Assembly (NCBI RefSeq): GCF_004362245.1
Contig: NZ_SNWM01000002.1
Span: forward strand, 124,001-188,000
Reading direction: 5' to 3'
DNA: 64,000 bases
From: Pedobacter duraquae
Lineage (GTDB): Bacteria > Bacteroidota > Bacteroidia > Sphingobacteriales > Sphingobacteriaceae
Both the position numbers and the translations under genes were made by a program. Positions 45,104 to 53,900 of this stretch are shown in pieces. How positions within the stretch are numbered: the first letter of the stretch is position 1; every line of letters begins with the position of its first letter. The notes under the pieces were generated by a model. That model saw only the letters and a program-made list of their open reading frames with translations. It ran no database searches and was not told where the DNA came from.

Positions 45104-46702
45104 TTATTTGATTTTGGCTTCTGAAAGATCAATCTGCATCTCCTGTTTCCTGATCACTTCATCACTGTATTCCTTTTCTTTTCGGATATGGAAAAGTTCC
45201 AGTCGCTGTGCATGATAAATATCTTTAAGTACCAGATTAAACTGGTTACGCTTTGCAGCTTCGTCCTCACTGCAGTCCATTGAATCAAGGCGATGCGTAG
45301 CATGGTTTAGGTTATTATCGAATGATCTTTTCAAGCTTCCCAACAAGGCATTTGATTCAATCTGCTGACTATATGTAGTATCAAGCAAATTAAGTGCGAC
45401 CTGGACCAAGCGCAGTTTAACTGCTGCTTCCTCCCGTTCTGCAGGAATAACAGGATCAATTTCTTTGATTTTAAGCCATTTGATAAGAATTGGAAGGGTA
45501 AGGCCCTGAAAAACCAGCGTGACTAAAATCACAACGAAGGTGATAAAAATTATCAGGTTCCGATGTGGAAAAGGAGTACCGTCGTTTGTCAGCAATGGAA
45601 TTGATAGCGCCGCAGCGAGAGAAATTACGCCACGCATACCTGCCCATCCAATGATAAGCGGCCCTTTCCATCCAGGATCTGATTCTCGTTCCCTAACCTT
45701 TTTAAACAGCAATCGCGGGATAAAGGTACCGGGATAGATCCAGGCGATCCGGATAGCGATCACTAACAGTGAAATGAGCAGTCCGTAGGTCCATGCATCT
45801 TTTAACGAATATCCCTCCAAACCGTTAATGATTACGGGGAGTTCCAGTCCAATCAAAATAAAAACGAGGCCATTCAGGATAATCCCGAGCGTTGACCACA
45901 CATTTATGGTTTGTAAGCGACTCTGCCCAGTTGTAAACACTTCGTGTGAACGGTAGGAAAGAAAAAGTCCTCCGCTCACCACGGCCATTACTCCCGAGTA
46001 ATGAAACTGCTCAGCCGCCAAGTACATAAAATATGGGGCAATTAAGGTGAATGCAGCGTCAATGCTCGGCGTTGTGGGCAGAAAACGATGAATTGCATAA
46101 AAAACATGTGCTACAGCAATTCCAATGACAATCCCTGCAAGGGTCACGAGGAAAAAACTACCGGCCGCCTGCTGAAAAGAAAAAGCACCTGTTAACACCG
46201 CCGCGAGCGCAAAACGCAACACGATTAAACTTGACGCATCATTGACCAGACTTTCACCTTCCAGAATCGTGGTGATCCTTTTGGGAACCTTGATATTTTT
46301 TAATACAGAAGTAGCAGCAACAGCATCGGGTGGTGAAATAATGCCACCAAGAACAAAACCCATCGCCAACGTAAAACCAGGTATCAGCACAGTCGAAAAG
46401 TAAGCTACGACACTTGCAGTCAGAATTACGAGCCCAAAGGCCAACATACCAATTGGCCGCCGCCATTTCCAAAAGTCATTCCATGAAGTATACCATGCTG
46501 CCTCATATAACAAAGGAGGGAGAAAAATCAGGAAGATCATATCCGGGTCCAGATTGATTACCGGAATACCAGGAATATAACTGATGATCAGTCCGGCTAC
46601 AACCAGAAAAATCGGGTAAGCGATCTTTAACTTTTGCGCCAGCATAATCAGCATAAACGCTGCTGAAAGTAAAATAGAAAACTGTAATAAATTGTAATGC
46701 AT
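45104..46702 (-). CDS. CPA1-family Na+/H+ antiporter
   Basis: A 532-residue inner-membrane exchanger with about twelve helices in the first 410 residues. The ion-binding helix reads GGIISPPDAVAATSVLKN and the ND motif is EGESLVNDASSLIVLRF, both typical of NhaP/CPA1 antiporters. GWAGMRGVISLAAALSIP is the conserved late helix. A ~120-residue hydrophilic C-terminal tail, probably regulatory, ends the protein. It swaps Na+ or K+ for H+ and helps with pH and salt balance. The ATG at 46702 is used, as the longer frame opens at TTG. An imperfect inverted repeat lies directly upstream. Confidence 0.93.
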   Translation of the reverse strand: MHYNLLQFSILLSAAFMLIMLAQKLKIAYPIFLVVAGLIISYIPGIPVINLDPDMIFLIFLPPLLYEAAWYTSWNDFWKWRRPIGMLAFGLVILTASVVAYFSTVLIPGFTLAMGFVLGGIISPPDAVAATSVLKNIKVPKRITTILEGESLVNDASSLIVLRFALAAVLTGAFSFQQAAGSFFLVTLAGIVIGIAVAHVFYAIHRFLPTTPSIDAAFTLIAPYFMYLAAEQFHYSGVMAVVSGGLFLSYRSHEVFTTGQSRLQTINVWSTLGIILNGLVFILIGLELPVIINGLEGYSLKDAWTYGLLISLLVIAIRIAWIYPGTFIPRLLFKKVRERESDPGWKGPLIIGWAGMRGVISLAAALSIPLLTNDGTPFPHRNLIIFITFVVILVTLVFQGLTLPILIKWLKIKEIDPVIPAEREEAAVKLRLVQVALNLLDTTYSQQIESNALLGSLKRSFDNNLNHATHRLDSMDCSEDEAAKRNQFNLVLKDIYHAQRLELFHIRKEKEYSDEVIRKQEMQIDLSEAKIK

Positions 46703-46706
46703 AAAT

Positions 46707-46752
46707 GAGCGAGGAAAATCGTTTTGCTGTGAATTTAAGATTTTCAACGCTC
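46707..46752 (-). promoter_or_regulatory. Inverted repeat immediately upstream of the antiporter start
   Basis: GAGCGAGGAAAATC (46707-46720) and GATTTTCAACGCTC (46739-46752) are reverse complements at 12 of 14 positions, with an 18-base loop. On the minus-strand mRNA the hairpin would end 4 bases before the start codon, where it could block the ribosome; as DNA it could be an operator. Confidence 0.42.
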
Positions 46753-46783
46753 ATTTCGCTTATAAATGGGGATTTAAATCATT

Positions 46784-47599
46784 TTACTGCGTGTATACAT
46801 GAAATAGCAATGATGTTTTTGACATTGCTGTAAAAATCCCTAAACCATTCTTAATGTTCGTAGCTGGGTTTGTCAGGTTTAACGAACTCGTACCGCTACT
46901 ATTTAGAATCTCATTGTATTCGGCATTAATATGATAAAGATAAGTATCATAATAACCTGAAAACATAAAGGTCATCGGCTGTGTGGTGAAGCTGGATACC
47001 TGACCAAGATATTCCTCCATATCCGAATAGGGATTATGTCGTCCAAAGCCATTACCTATGCGCAAAGGTGTACTATCCTGATTTCTGAACACCAGGAGGT
47101 AATACCCTCCACTTGTGGCAGTCCAGTTAAATGTTACGGGATAAAATGTTTTCACCACACTGTCCAAAGGATCCGGGTCTGGCACGGCTTGTTCCAGGGA
47201 TGACGCTTTAAAATTTACAGGCAAAGAAGGCACCTTTGTTTCAGCAGAAACCGTGTTTCCGTTATAGTCAAAACTCATTGAGCATATACTATTAGGTGTA
47301 ACCAATGAAAGATCATCAGAGGTATAGACACCCTTAGTAAGCTCAGACAATTTTAGCTGCTTGCTGCCATTGCTTAGTGTTATACTCAAACCCGAAACTG
47401 GTGCTCCGTAGGCAGCTGTATCCAGAATACCTTTCTGCAGATATACCTTCATTGTAATTGGCTCGCCGGCAACCAGGTAAGAAACGACCACCGGCCGTTC
47501 TGCAATCGCACTATCTCCTCCATCTTTTTTACAGGAGAGCACTAATGAAGCAAAAGCACTTGCTATTAAAAAAAGCGTAATATATTTCCTTATTTCCAT
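46784..47599 (-). CDS. DUF4249 domain lipoprotein
   Basis: A 271-residue protein with a lipoprotein signal (ASLVLSCKK, Cys near residue 23). The N-terminal beta-rich half (RPVVVSYLVAGEPITMKVYLQKGI; VSAETKVPSLPVNFKA) matches DUF4249. Such lipoproteins are nearly always encoded with a TonB-dependent receptor and are thought to sit at the cell surface and help capture its ligand. Its start overlaps the receptor gene by 10 bases. Ligand unknown. Confidence 0.88.
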   Translation of the reverse strand: MEIRKYITLFLIASAFASLVLSCKKDGGDSAIAERPVVVSYLVAGEPITMKVYLQKGILDTAAYGAPVSGLSITLSNGSKQLKLSELTKGVYTSDDLSLVTPNSICSMSFDYNGNTVSAETKVPSLPVNFKASSLEQAVPDPDPLDSVVKTFYPVTFNWTATSGGYYLLVFRNQDSTPLRIGNGFGRHNPYSDMEEYLGQVSSFTTQPMTFMFSGYYDTYLYHINAEYNEILNSSGTSSLNLTNPATNIKNGLGIFTAMSKTSLLFHVYTQ

Positions 47600-50367
47600 T
47601 TTAAGCTGAGCGTAATATTGGGGGTTAAACCTAGATAGTTGATATTCGATGTGATCACTTGATTGTTATAAATAGTGTATTCCTTATACCAGATATTAGT
47701 ATGGTTATAGACATTGAACAAGGAGAAACTGATACTCCCGGTCTTTCTACTGTCTACTTTAATCAGGTCTAATGTTGCTGCAAGGTCGAGACGATGGTAG
47801 GCAGGCATGCGCTCTGTGTTTTTACCGCTGATGGTGAGGTATGTTCTGGCATTCCCGCTTACATTGTCAACAGTGTAGCTGGCAACAGGAGCAGTGTAAG
47901 GTTTACCACTTGCATAAATCCATGTAGCAGAAAATGTCCAATTGTTCCATTTGTACATGTTAACTGACTTGAATTCGTTGCGTGCATCCTGATTAGCTGA
48001 GTAATAATCGGCACTATAGGCATCGAACTGGTTTCTGGCGATAGCCATTGTATAACTTACCCAACCTGTATATTTACCAGCTTTTTTCTGTGCCAAAAAT
48101 TCCACCCCCGACGTGTAACCCCTTCCGTTATAGAAATGCTCTTCCAACGTCGATGAACGTCTGTTGCCTGTTGTACGTTGCGAGTATTCGGTCAGGTCAT
48201 TTAGATTTTTGTAGTAGCCTTCCACATCAAAAAGGTATTTATCAGTTTCATAGCTAAAGCCCATGATATAGTGGTCTGCGCTACCTACCGGAATAGTTGT
48301 TCCATTGGCCAGCACCCAGAAATCCTTGCTTCCGGAAAGGATATCTTCCCGCACCACTCTATTCATAAACTGATAAAATCTGCCTGTAGCGGCATTAATA
48401 GTAAACCTATCTGTTAGCAGGTAAGATCCTGAGAACCGTGGTTCATAATACAATCTTTTCGTCTGGTCGTAAAACGTACTTCTAATACCACCCTTAAACT
48501 GAAGTTTCTCGACCGGGGAATATTCTGCCTCGGCATATCCGGTTACAACGGAAGCTTTCCTGTTTTGATCTATAAGTGTGCTGGTGTCGTTTTGACTATA
48601 TTTATAAATTACATCTTGCGCAGAGCCATAACCGCCAAACAGAATTTTCAATTTGTTACTGGCCTGATACTCCCAATCAGATTTTATACTCCAGTCCTGC
48701 AATTTATTTTGCTCTATAGTACCGCTGGTTACCTCAGTAGCAATTCCGTCGCTATTGGTAACGGACATCGTGTTGCTCCTGTTCCTGTCGCTATGGTAGG
48801 TAGAATAACTGGCTAATGTATTTGAATATAACTTGTTGTTCCATCTCCTTGACCACTTCAAGCTTGAACCGAGGTTTCCATAAGTCGTTTTATCCGTTAT
48901 GCTGGGTCCGGAGGAAACAGTACTTGTTGTTAGAAATGATGGTAGCGTGATATCCCTGCTATTATCCAGGTCATCATCTCCTTGATAGATACTCCAAGAC
49001 AGTAAGTCCTTTTCCCCAATATTTACGGTATACTTTGCGTTTAAATCATAGAAATAAGATGACGGCGTACTTACGGCTGTTGCCCCGCCAAAGCCCCGTC
49101 CTCCTCCAGGACCAGCATTAGGTGTTGCTGTGGTAGTGGTTTTGTTGAACTGATTAAATAATTTGTTATATAACGGGCCCTGATAGGATTTACGTGCGGC
49201 AAGTAGTAACGTTCCGCTTTTCATCACTGGACTTTCCAGATAAATATTTGCACTGAGTAAACTCAGGTCGCCGCCAATGTTCCAGTCCTTTTGATTTCCT
49301 TCCTTACCAGTAATATCGGTAACACTAGATAAGCGACCGCCGTACTTCGCTGAAAAACCGCCTTTAAATAATTGCACATCCTTAACAGCATTACTATTAA
49401 AAGCACTAAAGAAACCGTATAAATGATCCACCTGATATACGGTAAACCCATCAAACAACACCAGATTTTGATCTGGTGTTCCTCCACGAACATAAGCACC
49501 TGAGGACGATTCATTACTGGCACTAACGCCGGGCATCAGCTGGAACGAGCGCATAATATCCTTTTCACCAAGATTGGGAAGCTCAGCGAGCTTGGCGGGG
49601 GAAATCTGAAGAACGCTGACTTTGCGTTTATCTGTACTCATGATCCCATCATTCCGCTTACCTTTAATTTCAACTTCTTCGAGGCTGTTTCGTGCTACAG
49701 ATAAACCAATAATCATTTTCTGACTTACATCAACATGCTTTAAACTCAGCCGATCTGGAATATAACCTACGTAAGAAGTGGAAATCACGCAAGTATCTGA
49801 AGGGATATTGGCTAAAGTAAAATAACCATCAGCATTAGTAGTCGCCCGAATATTATTGCGTTCCACACTTACTACAGCCCCAGGCAACGATTCCCCACTG
49901 ATTTGATCCACTATCCGGCCTGATAAACGAAATGCCTTATCGACTTTAGGAATAACCTCTGAGTTGGCTACAGTTTCTGTTCTGACACGCATTGATCTGA
50001 CCTCGGGGTGCACATTATCTAACGCTGCTTTTTTTTTCAGTAATCGCACATCTTCCTGCGATTTGACGATGTAGATAGTCGTATCTGCATCAACCCAATA
50101 ATGCATATCTGCTTGTCTGCAGAGCGTTTTTAGCGCCCCATTTATTGGCTCCTCAACAAAACGTTCTGAAATACCAACACGACTGGCCTGTTCCCGATCA
50201 TAAACTATTTTCAACTTATACTTGGACATGAGACTGTCCAATACAAAATTCATTGATGTCGTATAAAATCCATTAACAATTACTTTACTTAAGAGACGCT
50301 GTTGCGCCTGCAGACCTGAGCATGTTAATACACATAAAAAGATGGATGTAAGTAGTTTTCTAACCAT
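47590..50367 (-). CDS. TonB-dependent receptor with STN and carboxypeptidase-regulatory-like domains
   Basis: A 925-residue outer-membrane transporter. The ATG at 50367 starts a clean signal peptide (to GLQAQQ); an ATG at 50427 would add 20 residues before it. In order: an STN/secretin-TonB domain (about 30-110), a carboxypeptidase-D regulatory-like domain (LSGRIVDQISGESLPGAVVSV to STSYVGY), a TonB plug (ELPNLGEKDIMRSFQLMPGV, YVRGGTPDQNLVLFDG, FSAKYGGRLSSVTDI) and a 22-strand barrel ending SLKWK. The STN domain usually contacts an anti-sigma protein, but none is adjacent; instead a LytS/LytTR system is divergent. The DUF4249 partner follows. Confidence 0.93.
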   Translation of the reverse strand: MVRKLLTSIFLCVLTCSGLQAQQRLLSKVIVNGFYTTSMNFVLDSLMSKYKLKIVYDREQASRVGISERFVEEPINGALKTLCRQADMHYWVDADTTIYIVKSQEDVRLLKKKAALDNVHPEVRSMRVRTETVANSEVIPKVDKAFRLSGRIVDQISGESLPGAVVSVERNNIRATTNADGYFTLANIPSDTCVISTSYVGYIPDRLSLKHVDVSQKMIIGLSVARNSLEEVEIKGKRNDGIMSTDKRKVSVLQISPAKLAELPNLGEKDIMRSFQLMPGVSASNESSSGAYVRGGTPDQNLVLFDGFTVYQVDHLYGFFSAFNSNAVKDVQLFKGGFSAKYGGRLSSVTDITGKEGNQKDWNIGGDLSLLSANIYLESPVMKSGTLLLAARKSYQGPLYNKLFNQFNKTTTTATPNAGPGGGRGFGGATAVSTPSSYFYDLNAKYTVNIGEKDLLSWSIYQGDDDLDNSRDITLPSFLTTSTVSSGPSITDKTTYGNLGSSLKWSRRWNNKLYSNTLASYSTYHSDRNRSNTMSVTNSDGIATEVTSGTIEQNKLQDWSIKSDWEYQASNKLKILFGGYGSAQDVIYKYSQNDTSTLIDQNRKASVVTGYAEAEYSPVEKLQFKGGIRSTFYDQTKRLYYEPRFSGSYLLTDRFTINAATGRFYQFMNRVVREDILSGSKDFWVLANGTTIPVGSADHYIMGFSYETDKYLFDVEGYYKNLNDLTEYSQRTTGNRRSSTLEEHFYNGRGYTSGVEFLAQKKAGKYTGWVSYTMAIARNQFDAYSADYYSANQDARNEFKSVNMYKWNNWTFSATWIYASGKPYTAPVASYTVDNVSGNARTYLTISGKNTERMPAYHRLDLAATLDLIKVDSRKTGSISFSLFNVYNHTNIWYKEYTIYNNQVITSNINYLGLTPNITLSLKWK

Positions 50368-50521
50368 AATTGAAGCTGAAATTACAGGATAAAGACTGGC
50401 TGATTTGAAATATCGACGTAACTGCATATTTATGCGATAGTTGGCGTGTTTTCAGCGACGAAAGGAATACGCTGAACGCGCTGTTTTTACCCGCCTTTAT
50501 TTATCTTGTGCCTTTCATGCT

Positions 50522-51568
50522 ATGGTAAAAAAAATATTTGTTCAAAACTGGTTCTACCAGTTTATACCACTCCTGCTTTGGCTGGTATTCGCCCTGTTAC
50601 CTTTTTTATTTCCACAAAGCGGGGCGTTGTCTGGCGTGCACAAGAATTTTGTGCGGGATATGTTTTACAGAAATCTACTTATTCTAATTATATTCTACTT
50701 TCATGCGTATTTGCTTTTTCCTGCCCTTAAACAGCCAAAAGGATGGATATTGTATGGCATAGGCATATTAGTTTGCTTTCTGATCTACCTCAGCGTTTCC
50801 AGGTATATTCATCCTTCCGGCCAGGATATCGGCACACATTTTAAAGCAACCATGCCTGGCCCACCTCCATTTAACCCTTTCTTTGCCGTTCCGCCATTTG
50901 CAGTTTCGGTGTTGAGCAGTTACTGCTACTGCATCCTATTGAACATCAACAGCAGGGAGCGTGCGCTGAGCAGACGGGAAAACGCCCAGCTTAAAACAGA
51001 ATTGACTTTCCTAAGATCCCAAATCAGCCCGCATTTCATGTTTAATGTGCTAAATAGTATGGTTTCGCTAGCCCGTAAAAATTCCGAATTGCTGGAAGCC
51101 TCCCTCATCAACATGTCGAACCTAATGCGTTACATGTTATATGAACGAAACGGAAACCATATTGCACTAAATACTGAAGTAGAATACCTAAAAAACTATG
51201 TGGACCTGCAGTTGCTGCGTTACGGCGACACGGTTAAACTGAACATGTATATCAGTGGACATCTGGAGCAGTACAGAATTGAACCTATGCTACTGATTCC
51301 TTTTGTAGAAAATGCTTTTAAACATGGACTTTCTATGGTAGAAAATCCGTTAATAGACATTTTCATCACGCTTACCAATTCCACCCTGCAATTCGTTGTA
51401 TTGAATAACATCAGCCCAGTTGCAGACATGGAGGAAAGCGAGACCGGCATCGGACTGCAAAATATTAAACGAAGGTTGGAACTGTTATACCCAGGTAAAT
51501 ATAGCCTCAAAGTATCCACAAGGGAAGAGGTTTTTAAAGCTGAACTGATAATTAAACTAGATTCATGA
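50522..51568 (+). CDS. LytS-type sensor histidine kinase (His_kinase family)
   Basis: A 348-residue membrane kinase. The ATG at 50522 is used because the longer frame starts at TTG. Four membrane helices in the first 150 residues carry no recognised sensor domain. The phosphoacceptor block is LRSQISPHFMFNVLNSMVSLARKN, and the HATPase region has IPFVENAFKHG and GIGLQNIKRRLELLYPG. Its stop overlaps the ATG of the LytTR regulator by 4 bases (ATGA), so the pair forms a two-component system. It is divergent from the TonB receptor gene, a plausible target. Confidence 0.93.
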   Translation: MVKKIFVQNWFYQFIPLLLWLVFALLPFLFPQSGALSGVHKNFVRDMFYRNLLILIIFYFHAYLLFPALKQPKGWILYGIGILVCFLIYLSVSRYIHPSGQDIGTHFKATMPGPPPFNPFFAVPPFAVSVLSSYCYCILLNINSRERALSRRENAQLKTELTFLRSQISPHFMFNVLNSMVSLARKNSELLEASLINMSNLMRYMLYERNGNHIALNTEVEYLKNYVDLQLLRYGDTVKLNMYISGHLEQYRIEPMLLIPFVENAFKHGLSMVENPLIDIFITLTNSTLQFVVLNNISPVADMEESETGIGLQNIKRRLELLYPGKYSLKVSTREEVFKAELIIKLDS

Positions 51569-52272
51569 ATTGCCTGATCGTTGATGATGAGCTTTTAGCG
51601 GTGGAGCTTATTGAGGATAATCTCCGTAAAATACCATTCCTGAAGCATGTTGCTTCCTGCCGTAATGCTATCGACGCGTTGCATGTTGTAAGAGAACAAC
51701 AAATAGATCTTATTTTTCTGGACATTAAGATGCCTGGAATTAGTGGCCTGGAATTTATCCAGGCCATGGAAAAGCCACCCATGATTGTCCTAATCACTGC
51801 ATTTGAACATTATGCACTGGAAGCTTTCAATCTTAATGTTGTAGACTACCTGGTAAAGCCCGTCAATTTTGCACGATTTTTTAGCGCCGTTGGGAAGGCT
51901 CATGATCTGTTCACATTGCGCAATAAACCCGCTATACAAATGCCTTCATCAGAGAGTCACTTCTTCGTAAATGCAGGATACTCACTTGTCAAAATCAGGA
52001 TGACAGATATTGCTTATATTGAAGGTTTAAAAGATTATGTAAAGATCATTTTAGTTAATGATAAACCTGTAATCACGCGCATCAATTTAAAAGACCTTAC
52101 TGAGAAATTGCCGCAACATGATTTTATGCGGGTTCACAGATCTTTCATTATCGCCCTTGATAAAATAGAGTCTGTTCAAAAATACCAGGTCATCATCCGC
52201 AAAGCAGAAATCCCAATTGGCGAATCTTATCGGGAAACGTTGATGGAGTATATCAACACCCGGAACTTCTGA
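51565..52272 (+). CDS. LytTR-family response regulator
   Basis: A 235-residue regulator. The receiver domain (1-115) has VDDELLA, the phospho-Asp in IFLDIKMPGISG (near residue 54) and the Lys in DYLVKPV. The C-terminal LytTR DNA-binding domain (about 135-232) reads VKIRMTDIAYIEGLKDYVKIIL to FMRVHRSFIIALDKIESV and IPIGESYRETL. It is coupled to the LytS-type kinase upstream. Targets are unknown; the divergent TonB receptor/DUF4249 operon is the nearest candidate. Confidence 0.95.
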   Translation: MNCLIVDDELLAVELIEDNLRKIPFLKHVASCRNAIDALHVVREQQIDLIFLDIKMPGISGLEFIQAMEKPPMIVLITAFEHYALEAFNLNVVDYLVKPVNFARFFSAVGKAHDLFTLRNKPAIQMPSSESHFFVNAGYSLVKIRMTDIAYIEGLKDYVKIILVNDKPVITRINLKDLTEKLPQHDFMRVHRSFIIALDKIESVQKYQVIIRKAEIPIGESYRETLMEYINTRNF

Positions 52273-52513
52273 CAACAAATAGAAATCTTAAGTAACACTA
52301 TAGATAAAAATACTATACAATTGATTATAAAGTAATTATTAATATATCGGATCTATAATTACGAAATTCGCAATTGATCAACAACTCCATTTAGCATTTA
52401 GGAATGTCCTTACCTGTATGGCAACAAATAACAGTTTATAAGATAAAGCTATCTAAGCTTAAGAAAGGCATCAACAAAAAACCAAATTTCCGGCCAATTG
52501 ATTTCCGAATCAC

Positions 52514-52521
52514 TATTTTTG
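52514..52521 (+). promoter_or_regulatory. Candidate -7 element (TATTTTTG) for the MFS transporter gene
   Basis: TATTTTTG matches TAnnTTTG and is 20 bases before the chosen ATG at 52542. This supports that start over the ATG at 52404, which lies upstream of the element. Confidence 0.42.
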
Positions 52522-52541
52522 CGCCAAAAGATCAGCCAAAT

Positions 52542-53759
52542 ATGTTCAGGTTAATTCTCAACACTTATAAAACTTCTTTTAGTGGTCTCAGTCGGGAAAC
52601 CTGGTTGCTCAGTGTTGTGATGTTAATCAACAGATGCGGATATATGGCTGTTCCATTCATGAGTTTATACATGACACAGGGTCTTTATCGCAGTACTTCT
52701 GATGCAGGTCTGATTATTACGTTATTTGGAATTGGCTCAATCTTAGGTTCAGCAGCTGGCGGGAAACTTACTGATCTGATTGGTTTTAGGCCAGTTCAAA
52801 TTTTGGCTTCAATTATAGGTGGTGGGTTATTTATTCTGTATGCAACCGTCACACATTTTTCTACCTTATGTGTGCTAGCTGTCGTGATTAGCTTCTTCTC
52901 AGAAGCATTTCGTCCTGCAAACTTCGCTGCGATCGCAACCTATGCTAAAGCGGGAACAATCACCCGATCATACTCTTTAAACAGATTGGCAACAAATGTA
53001 GGTTGGGCAGTTGGGGCCAGTACAGGAGGATTGATCGCATCTTTCAGCTACCCATTGTTATTCACCGTTGATGGCGGTGTAAGCGTCTTGGTTGGCATAA
53101 TTATACTCTTCCTTTTACCGTCAAGAAAGGCAGCACACAAAGCGGCGCAGGCAATTAAAGCAAACATAGAAGTACTAAAGCCCTGGAAGGACGGCTTATT
53201 TATCAGATTTATCGTTATCAGCAGCATGTTCACTACTTGTTTCTTTGTGATGTTCAGGGTTGTGCCTCTTTTTTATAAAGAAATCTGGCATATTGACGAG
53301 TTTAACATAGGACTGATCATGGGCTTGAATGGCGTGGTAATTGCGTTATTTGAAATGGTAATGATCAATAGCATAGAAAAAAAGCGTACGCCCATGTTCT
53401 TTATCATCACAGGGGTATTATTGGTGTCCCTCTCCTACCTCGTCCTCAATAGCCCGGTAGTTTTCCATTTAACACTGGCAATAGTGTCTATGTTGTTCTT
53501 TACTTTAGGCGAAATGTTTTCTTTGCCCTTCATTAATACCTTTGTAATCAACAGGAGCAACGAACATAACCGTGGGCTTTATGCTGCCGGATATACGCTA
53601 AGCTGGTCTTTTGCTCAAATAGTTGGCCCGAGTGGTGGGTTCTTCCTGGCCGAAAAATTGGGATATAATTGGCTCTGGATAATAATCACCTGCTTACTTT
53701 TCACCTGCGCGATCAGCTACCGTTTGTTATTAAAGCCTAATAATCCGGCCCCCTTATAG
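52542..53759 (+). CDS. Major facilitator superfamily transporter
   Basis: A 405-residue inner-membrane transporter with twelve hydrophobic segments. The motif-A-like loop between helices 2 and 3 is GSAAGGKLTDLIGFRPVQ, typical of drug/H+ exporters (YdeE/MdtH-like). The start at 52542 (FRLILNTYKTSFSGLSRETW) matches how relatives begin; an upstream ATG at 52404 adds 46 residues without membrane or conserved features. Substrate unknown. It stands alone between the LytTR gene and the GAF kinase. Confidence 0.9.
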   Translation: MFRLILNTYKTSFSGLSRETWLLSVVMLINRCGYMAVPFMSLYMTQGLYRSTSDAGLIITLFGIGSILGSAAGGKLTDLIGFRPVQILASIIGGGLFILYATVTHFSTLCVLAVVISFFSEAFRPANFAAIATYAKAGTITRSYSLNRLATNVGWAVGASTGGLIASFSYPLLFTVDGGVSVLVGIIILFLLPSRKAAHKAAQAIKANIEVLKPWKDGLFIRFIVISSMFTTCFFVMFRVVPLFYKEIWHIDEFNIGLIMGLNGVVIALFEMVMINSIEKKRTPMFFIITGVLLVSLSYLVLNSPVVFHLTLAIVSMLFFTLGEMFSLPFINTFVINRSNEHNRGLYAAGYTLSWSFAQIVGPSGGFFLAEKLGYNWLWIIITCLLFTCAISYRLLLKPNNPAPL

Positions 53760-53876
53760 CTTTGTGGTCTTCAAGGAAACAGCTGCGCCTATCTTGATTG
53801 CCACGTTTTTAGATGCACACCATTCAATGATTCCTGCAGGGAATAACTTGTATGCGATTATCAAGAGGATTTAAAC

Positions 53877-53884
53877 TATTTTTG
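53877..53884 (+). promoter_or_regulatory. Candidate -7 element (TATTTTTG) for the GAF kinase gene
   Basis: TATTTTTG matches TAnnTTTG and lies 16 bases before the ATG at 53901, giving a very short leader. It is the third identical copy in the window at a comparable position. Confidence 0.4.
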
Positions 53885-53900
53885 GTCAGAAGCTTAACCT

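Noticed and set aside
52404..52541. N-terminal extension of the MFS gene from an ATG at 52404
   Set aside because: The extra 46 residues have no membrane or conserved features, and a promoter-like element lies inside them.
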